Origin: an uncultured Clostridia bacterium
GTDB taxonomy: Bacteria > Bacillota > Clostridia > Saccharofermentanales > Saccharofermentanaceae
Length of the DNA stretch: 64,000 nt
Assembly: GCA_947167045.1 (NCBI GenBank)
Contig: CAMVGO010000004.1
Coordinates: forward strand, 29,533 to 93,532
Reading direction: 5' to 3'
The notes beneath the pieces were generated by a model that saw only the letters and a program-made list of their open reading frames with translations, was not told the DNA's origin and did not search any database. The position numbers and the translations under genes are program-made. Below are positions 47,692 through 56,885 of this stretch, in pieces; the stretch's first letter is position 1, and each line of letters starts with the position of its first letter.

Positions 47692-48297
47692 TCAAATTTC
47701 AGATCTCAGTTTCTCTGCCATTGCTCTTGAAGCCTTGCCTCTGTGGCTGATGGAATTCTTCTGTTCCTTTGTCATCTGTGCGGTGGTCATGCCGAATTCG
47801 GGAACATAGAAGATAGGGTCGTAACCAAAGCCGCCGTCACCTGCAGGTTTCTCATGGAGAACGCCGCAGACCTCTCCCCTGACCGTGAATTCGGACCCGT
47901 CGGGACGTACTACTGCGATGCTGCATACGAACTTTGCGGTGCGCTCTTCTTCGGGAACGTCTTTAAGCATCTCGAAGATCTTTTTGAACTTCTCGGGATA
48001 TGTGGAATCCTCGCCGCAGAATCTGGCGGAATAGATGCCGGGAGCACCGTCAAGCGCATCGATGCAGAGGCCGGAATCGTCTGCCATGACATATGCGCCT
48101 TCGGTAAGTGCATGCACCGCTCTGGCCTTGATGAGAGCGTTTTCTTCAAACGTCTTGCCGTCTTCAACGATGTCCGGATCAAGACCTTCCTCGCGCATGG
48201 ACACGACCTTGAAAGGCGTTCCGTCCAATATCTCGCCGATCTCTCTTACCTTGTCCTTGTTAAATGTGGCGAGTATAAGTTTCATTTCCTTGCTCAT
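47692..48297 (-). CDS. rdgB: XTP/dITP pyrophosphatase (RdgB/HAM1)
   Basis: LILATFNKDKVREIGEIL, VMADDSGLCIDALDGAPGIYSARF, DGGFGYDPIFYVPEFG, SHRGKASRAM. ATG 48297 overlaps the upstream TGA (ATGA). Confidence 0.95.
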   Translation of the reverse strand: MSKEMKLILATFNKDKVREIGEILDGTPFKVVSMREEGLDPDIVEDGKTFEENALIKARAVHALTEGAYVMADDSGLCIDALDGAPGIYSARFCGEDSTYPEKFKKIFEMLKDVPEEERTAKFVCSIAVVRPDGSEFTVRGEVCGVLHEKPAGDGGFGYDPIFYVPEFGMTTAQMTKEQKNSISHRGKASRAMAEKLRSEI

Positions 48298-49724
48298 ATA
48301 AGCCTCCATGCTTTTGGATACATATTTTTTGCTGTTGTTCCGTTGATCTTTGCAAAACCGAGCGGATAACTGCCAATTCCGGCAATTATCAGGCCCGAAT
48401 TCTTGATTCCGTCTTCCTGCGAAACAGATATCGTCTCGCCTCTTAAGTACTTAAGGAGCCTGTCATCGTCTCTTGAAAGAGCAAGATAAGAATCATCTCT
48501 TATGTCGTCTCTGCTTAATGCGAGCGCGATGCTGTTTGACGGTTCGAAGACCGTCTTTCCCGACTTGAGCGGCTTGATGTCGCCTACGTAAAGGCCTGTC
48601 TTTACGACCTTAAGGCCTTTGAATATCCTCTCGTCAAATGTCATCTGGAATATGCCCGTTCCGTGTGTCACGAACCTGCCCTTTAAGAGCGCTTCCTTTC
48701 CTTTGGCGGATAAGACTTCATCGAGAACGTTCATCGCGGCTTCGATGTTCCTGTCCCTGCGCTTTTCATCACCGTCAGAAAGAATTTCTTTCGCTGAATT
48801 CAGTTCCTGTTCCGCGCCTTTGACGAGATGCACGCAGAAGTGTCCGTCACCTTTTGAGAGATGAGGCCATATCCTCATGGAACCGGGAAGTATGGAACCT
48901 TCCCCGCCGTGTGTAACCCCCAGAATCTCAGGATGCGGCTTCACATGGTATTCGGGATGTCTTTCAATGAAGCGTGCTATCTGATTCTCATCTTCTTCCA
49001 CGCAGAAAGTACAGGTGGAATAGACGATCGAGCCGCCGTCTTTTAAGCATTTATGAGCAGCTTCCAGAATAGATTCCTGCAAAGGAACGCATACCTTGGG
49101 ACCGTAGTTCATGTAGCTTTTGACCGCACCGCTGTCCCTTCTGAACATGCCTTCACCGGAACACGGCGCATCGATGAGGATCTTGTCAAAGAAAAGCGGA
49201 AGTCTTTCAGCGATGTTTTCGGGCGTCTCGTTAAGGATGACGAGCCCTTTTATTCCTGAACGCTCGATGTTGCGGAGCAATGCCTTGGAGCGCTCGAAAC
49301 TTATCTCGTTTGCGACCAGGAGGCCTTCACCTTTCATGTCTTCGCCCAGTCTGCATGCCTTGCCGCCTGGAGCCGCGCAGAGATCAAGTACGATCTCGCC
49401 GGGCTTTGCGGACATAACCTGTGCCGGAAGCATGGCAGAAGGCTCCTGCGGATAGTAGACTCCCGCATGATAAAGGGCTTCCCTGCCGCTCGATTCGTTC
49501 TTTGTATAGTAACCGCCGCTGCACCACGAAACGGGATCTGCGGTTTCTCCCAATTCTTCTAAAAGTATTCTTTCCTCTTCAACAGAAGATATCTTCGATC
49601 TGGAGAACCTGATGCCTTTTAACGGCTCCTTGTCAAAGCTCTCATAGAAACCTTCCTCAGACACAGACGTCTGATGAGAGAAGAATGAATCCATCTCGTT
49701 GATAAAGTCTTCGGGAAGATTCAT
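48294..49724 (-). CDS. RsmF/NOL1-type rRNA cytosine-C5 methyltransferase
   Basis: VLDLCAAPGGKACRLGEDM, ILIDAPCSGEGMFRRD, IVYSTCTFCVEEDENQI. Confidence 0.92.
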   Translation of the reverse strand: MNLPEDFINEMDSFFSHQTSVSEEGFYESFDKEPLKGIRFSRSKISSVEEERILLEELGETADPVSWCSGGYYTKNESSGREALYHAGVYYPQEPSAMLPAQVMSAKPGEIVLDLCAAPGGKACRLGEDMKGEGLLVANEISFERSKALLRNIERSGIKGLVILNETPENIAERLPLFFDKILIDAPCSGEGMFRRDSGAVKSYMNYGPKVCVPLQESILEAAHKCLKDGGSIVYSTCTFCVEEDENQIARFIERHPEYHVKPHPEILGVTHGGEGSILPGSMRIWPHLSKGDGHFCVHLVKGAEQELNSAKEILSDGDEKRRDRNIEAAMNVLDEVLSAKGKEALLKGRFVTHGTGIFQMTFDERIFKGLKVVKTGLYVGDIKPLKSGKTVFEPSNSIALALSRDDIRDDSYLALSRDDDRLLKYLRGETISVSQEDGIKNSGLIIAGIGSYPLGFAKINGTTAKNMYPKAWRLI

Positions 49725-49731
49725 CTTATCC

Positions 49732-51444
49732 TCACAGATTAAGAAATTCAGAGCACCTGTATGCCAGGGTCTTCATTACGTCGACTTTGAACGGTGATTC
49801 AAGTCCGGAGCGCTTGATGAGATTTAAGAAGGTGTCGCTTCCGCCCAGCTGGCAGAGCGTGTTGTACTTCTCAAGTGCGACCTTGAGGTCAGTTCTGGAT
49901 TCATCCCAGAGTTCCAATGCACAGATCTGGGAAAGACAATAATCGATGTAATAGAAAGGTGTCGTGAAGATGTGATCCTTCTTCATCCAGGCACCGCCCA
50001 TCGCGTGGAAAGGCGTGTCTTCCTCATCGTATTTGATGAAGGGCTGATATGTCTCTTCAAGTTTCTTCCAGGCCTGATGGCGCTCTTCGGGCGTCATGTC
50101 AGGATTGTCGTAAACGATATGCTGGAACTCGTCGACCATGCAGCCGTAAGGCAGGAACAAAAGCCCGTCGGTCATGTGAAGTTCGCAGTACTGCTCAGCG
50201 CGCTTGCCGTAGAAGATATCCATGAAAGGATATGACATGTATTCCATCGATGTGGAGTGGATCTCGCACGTCTCGAGCGTGGGAGACAGGCACTCAACGA
50301 AGGGTGAGGACTCTGCACCGGCAAGCGCGGCATAAGCGTGTCCGCCCTCATGGATGACAGTCGCAACGTCGTCAAAAGTGCCGTTGCCGTTCATGAAGAT
50401 GAACGGTATGCAGTAATCCTCAAGATACATGCAGTAACCGCCCGTGGACTTGTTCTGGCGTGACAGGAGATCCGTATATCCGTGGTCGGTCAGGACATCG
50501 AAGAAGCTCGGCGTCGCACCGAACATAGTCCTGAAGAACTTGCCTGCCGCATCCTTATATGTTTCCTTGCTTACGACGGGGGCAGGATTGCCGTCGGCAA
50601 AAAGACAAGGAAGATCGTGGAACATTAGTTCGTCGACCTTTAATCTTTCCTGCTGCAGTTTTCTTATCTGCGTTGTGAGCGGAACGATATATCTTTTGAT
50701 GTTCTCTCTGAAGGAAGCAACGTCTTCCCTGTTGTAGTCGTAGCGCTCCATGCGCTTATAGCCGAGCTCGGTAAAACTGCTGTATCCGAGCTTCTTTGCA
50801 GCCGTCGTCCTGACCTTTACGAGGTCGTCGTAGATTTTGTCGTAAGTTTCTTTTCGTGACATGTAGTAGGAATCGAGAGCCGCATGAGCGCTGCGTCTGA
50901 CGTTCCTGTCCGTCGATTCGAGATAAGGCTGGATGAGACTCAAGTTCAGAGTCTTCTTTCCGAGCGTGATCTCTGCTTCCGACTGCTTTTGAGCGTATTC
51001 GTTTTCGAGCCTGGATTCCTCTGTAAGGTCGTCTATAACCTCGCTCGAGATGATCTCACGCTGGTTCTTTGCCTTGCGGAAGATCATGGAGCCGTACTTG
51101 ACCTTCAGTGAATCCGCACAGGGACACGTGAGAAGGCCCGAGAGGACCGCTGATGAGAGTTCCTGGACTCTGGCTCCCGCCTCGTCGAAGAACTCCATCT
51201 CCTTGTTGTAGAAATCGTTCGATGTGTCCAGGTCGTGAAGTATCTGGCAGAGGGCGTACTGCGTATCGAAGGAACTGATGGCGATCTCATACTCGCCGAG
51301 GGCTTCATCTGCCGCCTCGAGAGTCTTGGCGGTCATGAGCCTGAGTCTTACGTTCCTTACGGTCTCCGTGAACTTGTCAATATCAGGTCTCGTGTAGTTA
51401 AGGTCCTTGAAATCCGGTACCGAGCTGTTCGCTGTATTATCCAT
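49732..51444 (-). CDS. M3 family oligoendopeptidase
   Basis: VATVIHEGGHAYAALAG (HExxH), MEYMSYPFMDIFYG, YYIDYCLSQICALELW. Confidence 0.9.
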   Translation of the reverse strand: MDNTANSSVPDFKDLNYTRPDIDKFTETVRNVRLRLMTAKTLEAADEALGEYEIAISSFDTQYALCQILHDLDTSNDFYNKEMEFFDEAGARVQELSSAVLSGLLTCPCADSLKVKYGSMIFRKAKNQREIISSEVIDDLTEESRLENEYAQKQSEAEITLGKKTLNLSLIQPYLESTDRNVRRSAHAALDSYYMSRKETYDKIYDDLVKVRTTAAKKLGYSSFTELGYKRMERYDYNREDVASFRENIKRYIVPLTTQIRKLQQERLKVDELMFHDLPCLFADGNPAPVVSKETYKDAAGKFFRTMFGATPSFFDVLTDHGYTDLLSRQNKSTGGYCMYLEDYCIPFIFMNGNGTFDDVATVIHEGGHAYAALAGAESSPFVECLSPTLETCEIHSTSMEYMSYPFMDIFYGKRAEQYCELHMTDGLLFLPYGCMVDEFQHIVYDNPDMTPEERHQAWKKLEETYQPFIKYDEEDTPFHAMGGAWMKKDHIFTTPFYYIDYCLSQICALELWDESRTDLKVALEKYNTLCQLGGSDTFLNLIKRSGLESPFKVDVMKTLAYRCSEFLNL

Positions 51445-51465
51445 GCCTTTACCTTTCTAAGTTGC

Positions 51466-53214
51466 TTACATCTTCTCGACTACGCCGATGCCGAGCATAT
51501 CAAGACCTGACTTAAGACAATAGCTTACGGCCTTGCAGAGCATGAGACGTGCTTCCCTGCTCTCCTGCGTATCGGCATTGATGATCCTCGAGTTATTGTA
51601 GAAGCGGTTGAAATTCCTTGCGATGAGGGAGATCTGGCGCGAGATCATGAAAGGTTCATAGCTCTCGGCTGCCTTGACTACCGCATCCTTGAAATCAGCA
51701 AGGCTTCTGATGACGGCATATTCGTCTTCTGCGGTAAGCTCTGATGCAAGATTGAAATCGTCGTTTATGATGTCCGCGTCATGCGCTTTTCTCAGGATGG
51801 ACTTGATCCTCGCATATGTGTAGATGAGGTAAGGAGCCGTATCGCCTTCGAAATCGAGCATGTCATCCCAATCGAAATAGATGTCCTTCTCTCTTCCGGA
51901 CTTGAGGTAAGTGTATGTGACCGCACCAAGACCGACCACTTCGGAAACCTCGGCTATCTGCTCATCGGTCATGTCTCCGCCTCTGAGCTCGCTGTTCTTC
52001 CTGATGATCTCGGCAGTCTTCTCAGTCGTCTTGTCAAGGAACTCGTCGAGCTTGATGATATTGCCCGCACGTGTGGAGAAAGCCCTGTTGTCCTTAAACT
52101 TGAGGAGCCCGAAGCCTACGTGTACGCAATCGTCTGCGAAGTCGTAGCCTGCCTTCTTGAGCACAGCGAACACCTGTCTGAAGTGCAGCTGCTGAGGAAG
52201 TCCTACGACGTAGATATTCTTGTAGAAGTTGTATTCCTCGTGTCTGTAGAGCACTGCGGCAAGATCTCTTGACGCATAGATGGTGGTACCGTCGCTCTTT
52301 ACCACGAGGCACGGAGGAAGGCCCTCATCGTCGAGCTTTACGACCTTTGCGCCTTCGCTCTCTTCCAAAAGGCCCTTGTCCTCGAGCATCTTTACGACAC
52401 TGGGGATCATCGGCGAATAGAAAGATTCACCGTTATAGTTGTCAAATTTGATGCCCATTCTGTTATAGGTCTTCTCGAAAACCTGAAGGCTCAGATCCCT
52501 GAAACGCTGCCAGAGCGCGACTTCCTCAGCCTCGCCCTCCTCGAGCTTTCTGAAGTTGTCCCTTGCCGTATCTTCGAGTTCCTTTTCCTTTTCGGGGCTT
52601 ACTTTGCACTCATCGTGGAACTTGACGTAGATCCTAGTAAGCTCGTCTATGGGGTTCTCCTGCATTGCAGCCTCATCACCCCAGAGCCTGTAAGCCGTGA
52701 TGAGTTTGCCGAACTGGGTGCCGTAGTCGCCCAGATGGTTGAACCTTATGACGTTATATCCGAGTCTTGAATAGATATTCGAGAGTGAATTGCCAAGGAT
52801 GGTCGTGAAGGCATGGCCCACGTGGAAAGGCTTGGCGATATTCGGGGACGAGAACTCAATGATGACGTTCTTTCCCTCGCCTATGTTCCTGTCGCCGTAG
52901 TGGTCTTCAGCCTCGTAGATCTCAGTGAGAACGTTCCTTGCGAGAACACCCCTGTCTATCTTGAAGTTGATGTAAGGCCCGGCCGCATCGACCGTGACAG
53001 CGCCGTCAAAACCCTTTACGAGTTCTTCTGAAGCCATGAGTTCGTTGGCGATCATGGGCGGAGCCTTATGAAGCGTCTTTGCGAGCACGAAGCACGGGAA
53101 AGCATAGTCACCCATCTCGAGCTTCGGCGGTATCTCTATGAGACCCAGTATCTGTTCTTTATCAAGGCCTGTGCATTCATGCAGATTGGAAGCGATCAAA
53201 TCTTTGTAGTCCAT
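51466..53214 (-). CDS. argS: Arginyl-tRNA synthetase
   Basis: VIIEFSSPNIAKPFHVGHAFTTILGNSLSNIYSRLGYNVIRFNHLGDYGTQFGKLI. Confidence 0.95.
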   Translation of the reverse strand: MDYKDLIASNLHECTGLDKEQILGLIEIPPKLEMGDYAFPCFVLAKTLHKAPPMIANELMASEELVKGFDGAVTVDAAGPYINFKIDRGVLARNVLTEIYEAEDHYGDRNIGEGKNVIIEFSSPNIAKPFHVGHAFTTILGNSLSNIYSRLGYNVIRFNHLGDYGTQFGKLITAYRLWGDEAAMQENPIDELTRIYVKFHDECKVSPEKEKELEDTARDNFRKLEEGEAEEVALWQRFRDLSLQVFEKTYNRMGIKFDNYNGESFYSPMIPSVVKMLEDKGLLEESEGAKVVKLDDEGLPPCLVVKSDGTTIYASRDLAAVLYRHEEYNFYKNIYVVGLPQQLHFRQVFAVLKKAGYDFADDCVHVGFGLLKFKDNRAFSTRAGNIIKLDEFLDKTTEKTAEIIRKNSELRGGDMTDEQIAEVSEVVGLGAVTYTYLKSGREKDIYFDWDDMLDFEGDTAPYLIYTYARIKSILRKAHDADIINDDFNLASELTAEDEYAVIRSLADFKDAVVKAAESYEPFMISRQISLIARNFNRFYNNSRIINADTQESREARLMLCKAVSYCLKSGLDMLGIGVVEKM

Positions 53215-53372
53215 AGTATTTTCTCCTTATAACAAGAGATTATGTTAACACATTTGGCCAACAGTGACGAGTAAATCGGCTCCATTTATTGAACTATTTC
53301 ACATTTTTATTAGATTTATCCATAAGGTATAATGCAGATGTCGATCTAAACCTTATGAGTGAGGTCAATTTA

Positions 53373-54404
53373 ATGTATTTTATCATCAAGATGGCTGTCG
53401 GACTGGTTGCCGGTTTTGCCATTACGCTTATACTTCTCAAGTTCCTTCCCGGCGAAAACATCCTTATGGGACATGACCGCGGACGCAAGTTCGCGCAGGG
53501 CTCCGAAGTAAATATCGGAAAACCTACCGGAGTAGGGTTCTATTTCACTCTGGTCTTCCTCATCCTGTCGGCTATACTCTGCTTCTTCATAAATCCCGTC
53601 ACTTCCGGCAAGGGATTCTTTGAGAGCGGAAATGTCGTTACGGGCCTTGGCCTTGGCTTGTTTTGCATCTTTGCCGAGATGGTCACCGGCTGGCTTGATG
53701 ACCGTTCGAAAAAGCCGTGGGACGAATATATCAAAGGCGCTCTCGACGTAGTGATCTCACTTATCGCTGCTTTCTTCTGCCTTCACTTCTTCGGCACGAG
53801 AGTCTATATCGCGATAACGGGCGCTTACATCGATATCCACCCCGTTCTCTTCTATATACTCTGCGTGATCCTCTTCATCGTATCCATCAATGCGACCAAC
53901 GCTACGGACGGTATCGACGGTCTTTCCGGCACACTCTCCATACTCGCGGTATTCACGACATTCCTCATGGGCTTTATGGCAGAGTCTCTCTTTGACAGGA
54001 ACTCGATAATACTTACCATCGTATTTATCGCTACGCTACTGGCTTATCTCATGTTCAACTTCAACCCTTCAAAGATGCTCATGGGCGACGCGGGTTCCAG
54101 ATCGCTCGGACTCTTTATCGCCTTCTTCCTGGTCTACTGCAGGGTACCGTTCCTTTACTTCATAGTAGGACTTCCGTTCCTCTGCGACGGCGGCATCTCG
54201 ATCCTTAAGATCACCGTTGGAAGACTTACAAAGAAAAAGATCATTCTGTTCAAGAACATCATCACGCCTCTGCACGATGAGCTCAGGAAGAACAGAAAGT
54301 TCAGCGTCAAGCGCGTCTGGCTCGTTCTCGTGCTCGCCGCAGGCATGATCGACTTCTTATACGTCTTTGTATCCACTCTGCTGAGAGTTTCCGGAACGGT
54401 CTGA
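53373..54404 (+). CDS. MraY-like polyprenyl-phosphate phospho-sugar transferase (glycosyltransferase family 4)
   Basis: Multi-TM; GWLDDRSKKPWDEYIKG, NATNATDGIDGLSGTLS, MLMGDAGSRSLGLFIAFF. ATG 53373 preferred (GAGGT SD). Confidence 0.82.
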   Translation: MYFIIKMAVGLVAGFAITLILLKFLPGENILMGHDRGRKFAQGSEVNIGKPTGVGFYFTLVFLILSAILCFFINPVTSGKGFFESGNVVTGLGLGLFCIFAEMVTGWLDDRSKKPWDEYIKGALDVVISLIAAFFCLHFFGTRVYIAITGAYIDIHPVLFYILCVILFIVSINATNATDGIDGLSGTLSILAVFTTFLMGFMAESLFDRNSIILTIVFIATLLAYLMFNFNPSKMLMGDAGSRSLGLFIAFFLVYCRVPFLYFIVGLPFLCDGGISILKITVGRLTKKKIILFKNIITPLHDELRKNRKFSVKRVWLVLVLAAGMIDFLYVFVSTLLRVSGTV

Positions 54405-54438
54405 TCCGCTCACGGCTCTCCTTAAATATCGGATGAGG

Positions 54439-56814
54439 TTACATCTCCCTGATATATTTGGTCGTCCTGTCATTCAGATATCTGACAACATCGTCCAAAG
54501 ACCGGTCGCCGGCATAATACGGAGCGACTTCTTCCATAACAAACCCGGTGATCTTAGGATCACCGTAATAGTATGTGGACACCGTTGACATGCTGCTCAG
54601 GAAACTCTCTCGCATATCATCCGTTGCATATTTATCGCCATATGCCCTTTCCACGCTCGGAGGCACCCTTATCACGCCGCTCTCCTTTGAACCCAGATAC
54701 AGTTCAAATGCCTCGTTGTTGCGCAGCGTAAGGGTTTCGATGTTTCTGTTCATGATATCCCTGTTAGTTACGAGATTCCTGAATTCGCATACATCGTGAT
54801 CGTAAGCGCTGCCCGAAAACAGATAATTAATAAACTTCCTGCAGCCCTCCTTCACATCGGTGACCGCCGACACTGAAACAGTCTCAAGAGCAGTAAATCT
54901 GGGACCTGATGCATCAACCGAAGGTGTTCCGATAATGGCATAGTGTCCGTCCTGATCGTTGAGGATATGTACAAACTCCAGATAATCGGTGATCTTTAAA
55001 TAACAGCATTCTCCTTTATGTCTGGAGTCAGAATCATATAAATACTCAACAGGCACACTATCGTCATCGTCATAAACGAAGTTTTCATTCGCATATTCCA
55101 CTGCGGAACGGAACTGCTCTGTTCCGAAATCAACATCCTCACCTTCGATCGCACTCTTCGTATCTATGCATGAAAGGATAAAAGAGAGTTTGTCGCAATA
55201 CAGCGAGTCAGGATAGTCATACGGTGAAAAGCCGTTAAGCTCCTCTTTTACCATCCTGTCGAAGTCTTCAAACGTTATTCCTTCCGCACCGTCTTTGAGC
55301 AGTTCTGTATTTATAACAAGCCCCTCCAGTTCCAGAGTTACCGGCAGGAAATAAAGTTTACCGTTGTACCTTCCGGCCTCGATGATATTGGCATATTGTT
55401 TATCCATGACCTCAGGATCAAGGAAATCCGTCAGATCCATAAAGACATCATCGCGCATCGCATAATTCTGCTGGATACTGATGACAAGGTCCGGAGCCTC
55501 GTCACCTTTCAAGTCCTGGATCATCTCATACATTTCCGTTTCTTTTTCGTCAGCATTCGGGACCATTCTTCCCAATGTGAATCCGCTCTTGTACTTATCC
55601 CATACCCTTATGAGATACCGGTCATCCGTCTTATTGAATTCATATACGGCTTTTGCCAGATAATCCGAGATCCCTTCAGAATAGACCGGCACAGCAATTT
55701 CTATGATCTCTTTTCCAGCATGAGGATTCTTTTCTGCCTTTTCGAGAACGGTAACATATTCATAGGTGTTCTGATCATCAATTCCGTAGGATACATTTAC
55801 CTGGTCAAGTATGACTGTCCTTGTCTCGGTACAGCTCAGGATATAGGAATTGGTCAAAAGATAACTTGACCGCGTAGGATGGAAGAACGGCGTATACCAG
55901 TTAGTGTCGACCATTGTCACGGGAGTCATTGTTTCGGCATCTATCTTCATGACATTGCCGAGCGAATCGAGTTTGCACAGATCGCCTCTGTCCGTTGCCG
56001 TATATTCCGACAAGTCAACCGTCTTATCATCCGACTCGCCGGGACTTTTCTTGCTCTTGAACTTTCCGCTATTGATATCGAATGCCAGGATGACGATATC
56101 GCCGTATTCATAGCCTGTGACATACAAAGAATCCGATGAAAGATCCAATGAAAAACCTTCAAAGAAATAATTGATGTTTACTGTCGAGGTATCAAGTTCA
56201 CCGACAAGTTCCGAATCTTTGAACAATAAAAGCGAAAAAGAAACTTCCGCAGTTCCGGTACTGTTATTTAATGTCACAACGGCATAGTCGCCGATAATGT
56301 CTATAGCATAAACATCATTGTAGAAGGTGTTTCCCTTATTCAATACGTTCTTTATGTTCGATACCGTTCCTGTCTCAGTATCGATATCGATAAACGCCTG
56401 AAACTGTTTTCCGGAAGAATTGAGGTAAACAGCTGCTTTTACGGTCTTTCCGTCAGGATCCGCGCTTACAGAATAAATACTCTGAACACGGAAACCGTCA
56501 GGACAGGAGAGCTCCTTCCGCCCGAGCAGGTTTCCTTCAAGATCATAAGTATCAAGAACCGTTCTGCACGAACCCCAATGATCCTTTGACAAAGGATAAA
56601 CGGAAAACACCCGGTCGCTGCCAGTACAGATCCCAGTATTCCCCAATTGTTCATATTGCCGTATGTCTTTTTCGATCTTGAACTTGGTCAAATCATACCA
56701 CGGATCATCTTCTTTGACCGTATTGTTTCCTGTCTTTCCCGGGGAACAGGACGCAAGCACCGGCAACAGCAAAATGACTGCCATGGCAAATGCAACTATT
56801 CTTGTTTTTTTCAT
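54439..56814 (-). CDS. Lipoprotein: N-terminal beta-rich (propeller-like?) region plus C-terminal solute-binding-protein domain (paralogue A)
   Basis: VLASCSPGK lipobox; C-terminal VYEFNKTDDRYLIRVWDKY...APDLVISI...FMDLTDFLDPEVMDKQY...GKLYFLPVTLELEGLVINTELLK typical of SBP_bac_1-like. Confidence 0.75.
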   Translation of the reverse strand: MKKTRIVAFAMAVILLLPVLASCSPGKTGNNTVKEDDPWYDLTKFKIEKDIRQYEQLGNTGICTGSDRVFSVYPLSKDHWGSCRTVLDTYDLEGNLLGRKELSCPDGFRVQSIYSVSADPDGKTVKAAVYLNSSGKQFQAFIDIDTETGTVSNIKNVLNKGNTFYNDVYAIDIIGDYAVVTLNNSTGTAEVSFSLLLFKDSELVGELDTSTVNINYFFEGFSLDLSSDSLYVTGYEYGDIVILAFDINSGKFKSKKSPGESDDKTVDLSEYTATDRGDLCKLDSLGNVMKIDAETMTPVTMVDTNWYTPFFHPTRSSYLLTNSYILSCTETRTVILDQVNVSYGIDDQNTYEYVTVLEKAEKNPHAGKEIIEIAVPVYSEGISDYLAKAVYEFNKTDDRYLIRVWDKYKSGFTLGRMVPNADEKETEMYEMIQDLKGDEAPDLVISIQQNYAMRDDVFMDLTDFLDPEVMDKQYANIIEAGRYNGKLYFLPVTLELEGLVINTELLKDGAEGITFEDFDRMVKEELNGFSPYDYPDSLYCDKLSFILSCIDTKSAIEGEDVDFGTEQFRSAVEYANENFVYDDDDSVPVEYLYDSDSRHKGECCYLKITDYLEFVHILNDQDGHYAIIGTPSVDASGPRFTALETVSVSAVTDVKEGCRKFINYLFSGSAYDHDVCEFRNLVTNRDIMNRNIETLTLRNNEAFELYLGSKESGVIRVPPSVERAYGDKYATDDMRESFLSSMSTVSTYYYGDPKITGFVMEEVAPYYAGDRSLDDVVRYLNDRTTKYIREM

Positions 56815-56885
56815 GATATTATCCCCACATTAAACTTCAACTCCAAATATAAGAGTTGCTTAAGAGTGTTCAGTTCCCGCTGAGT

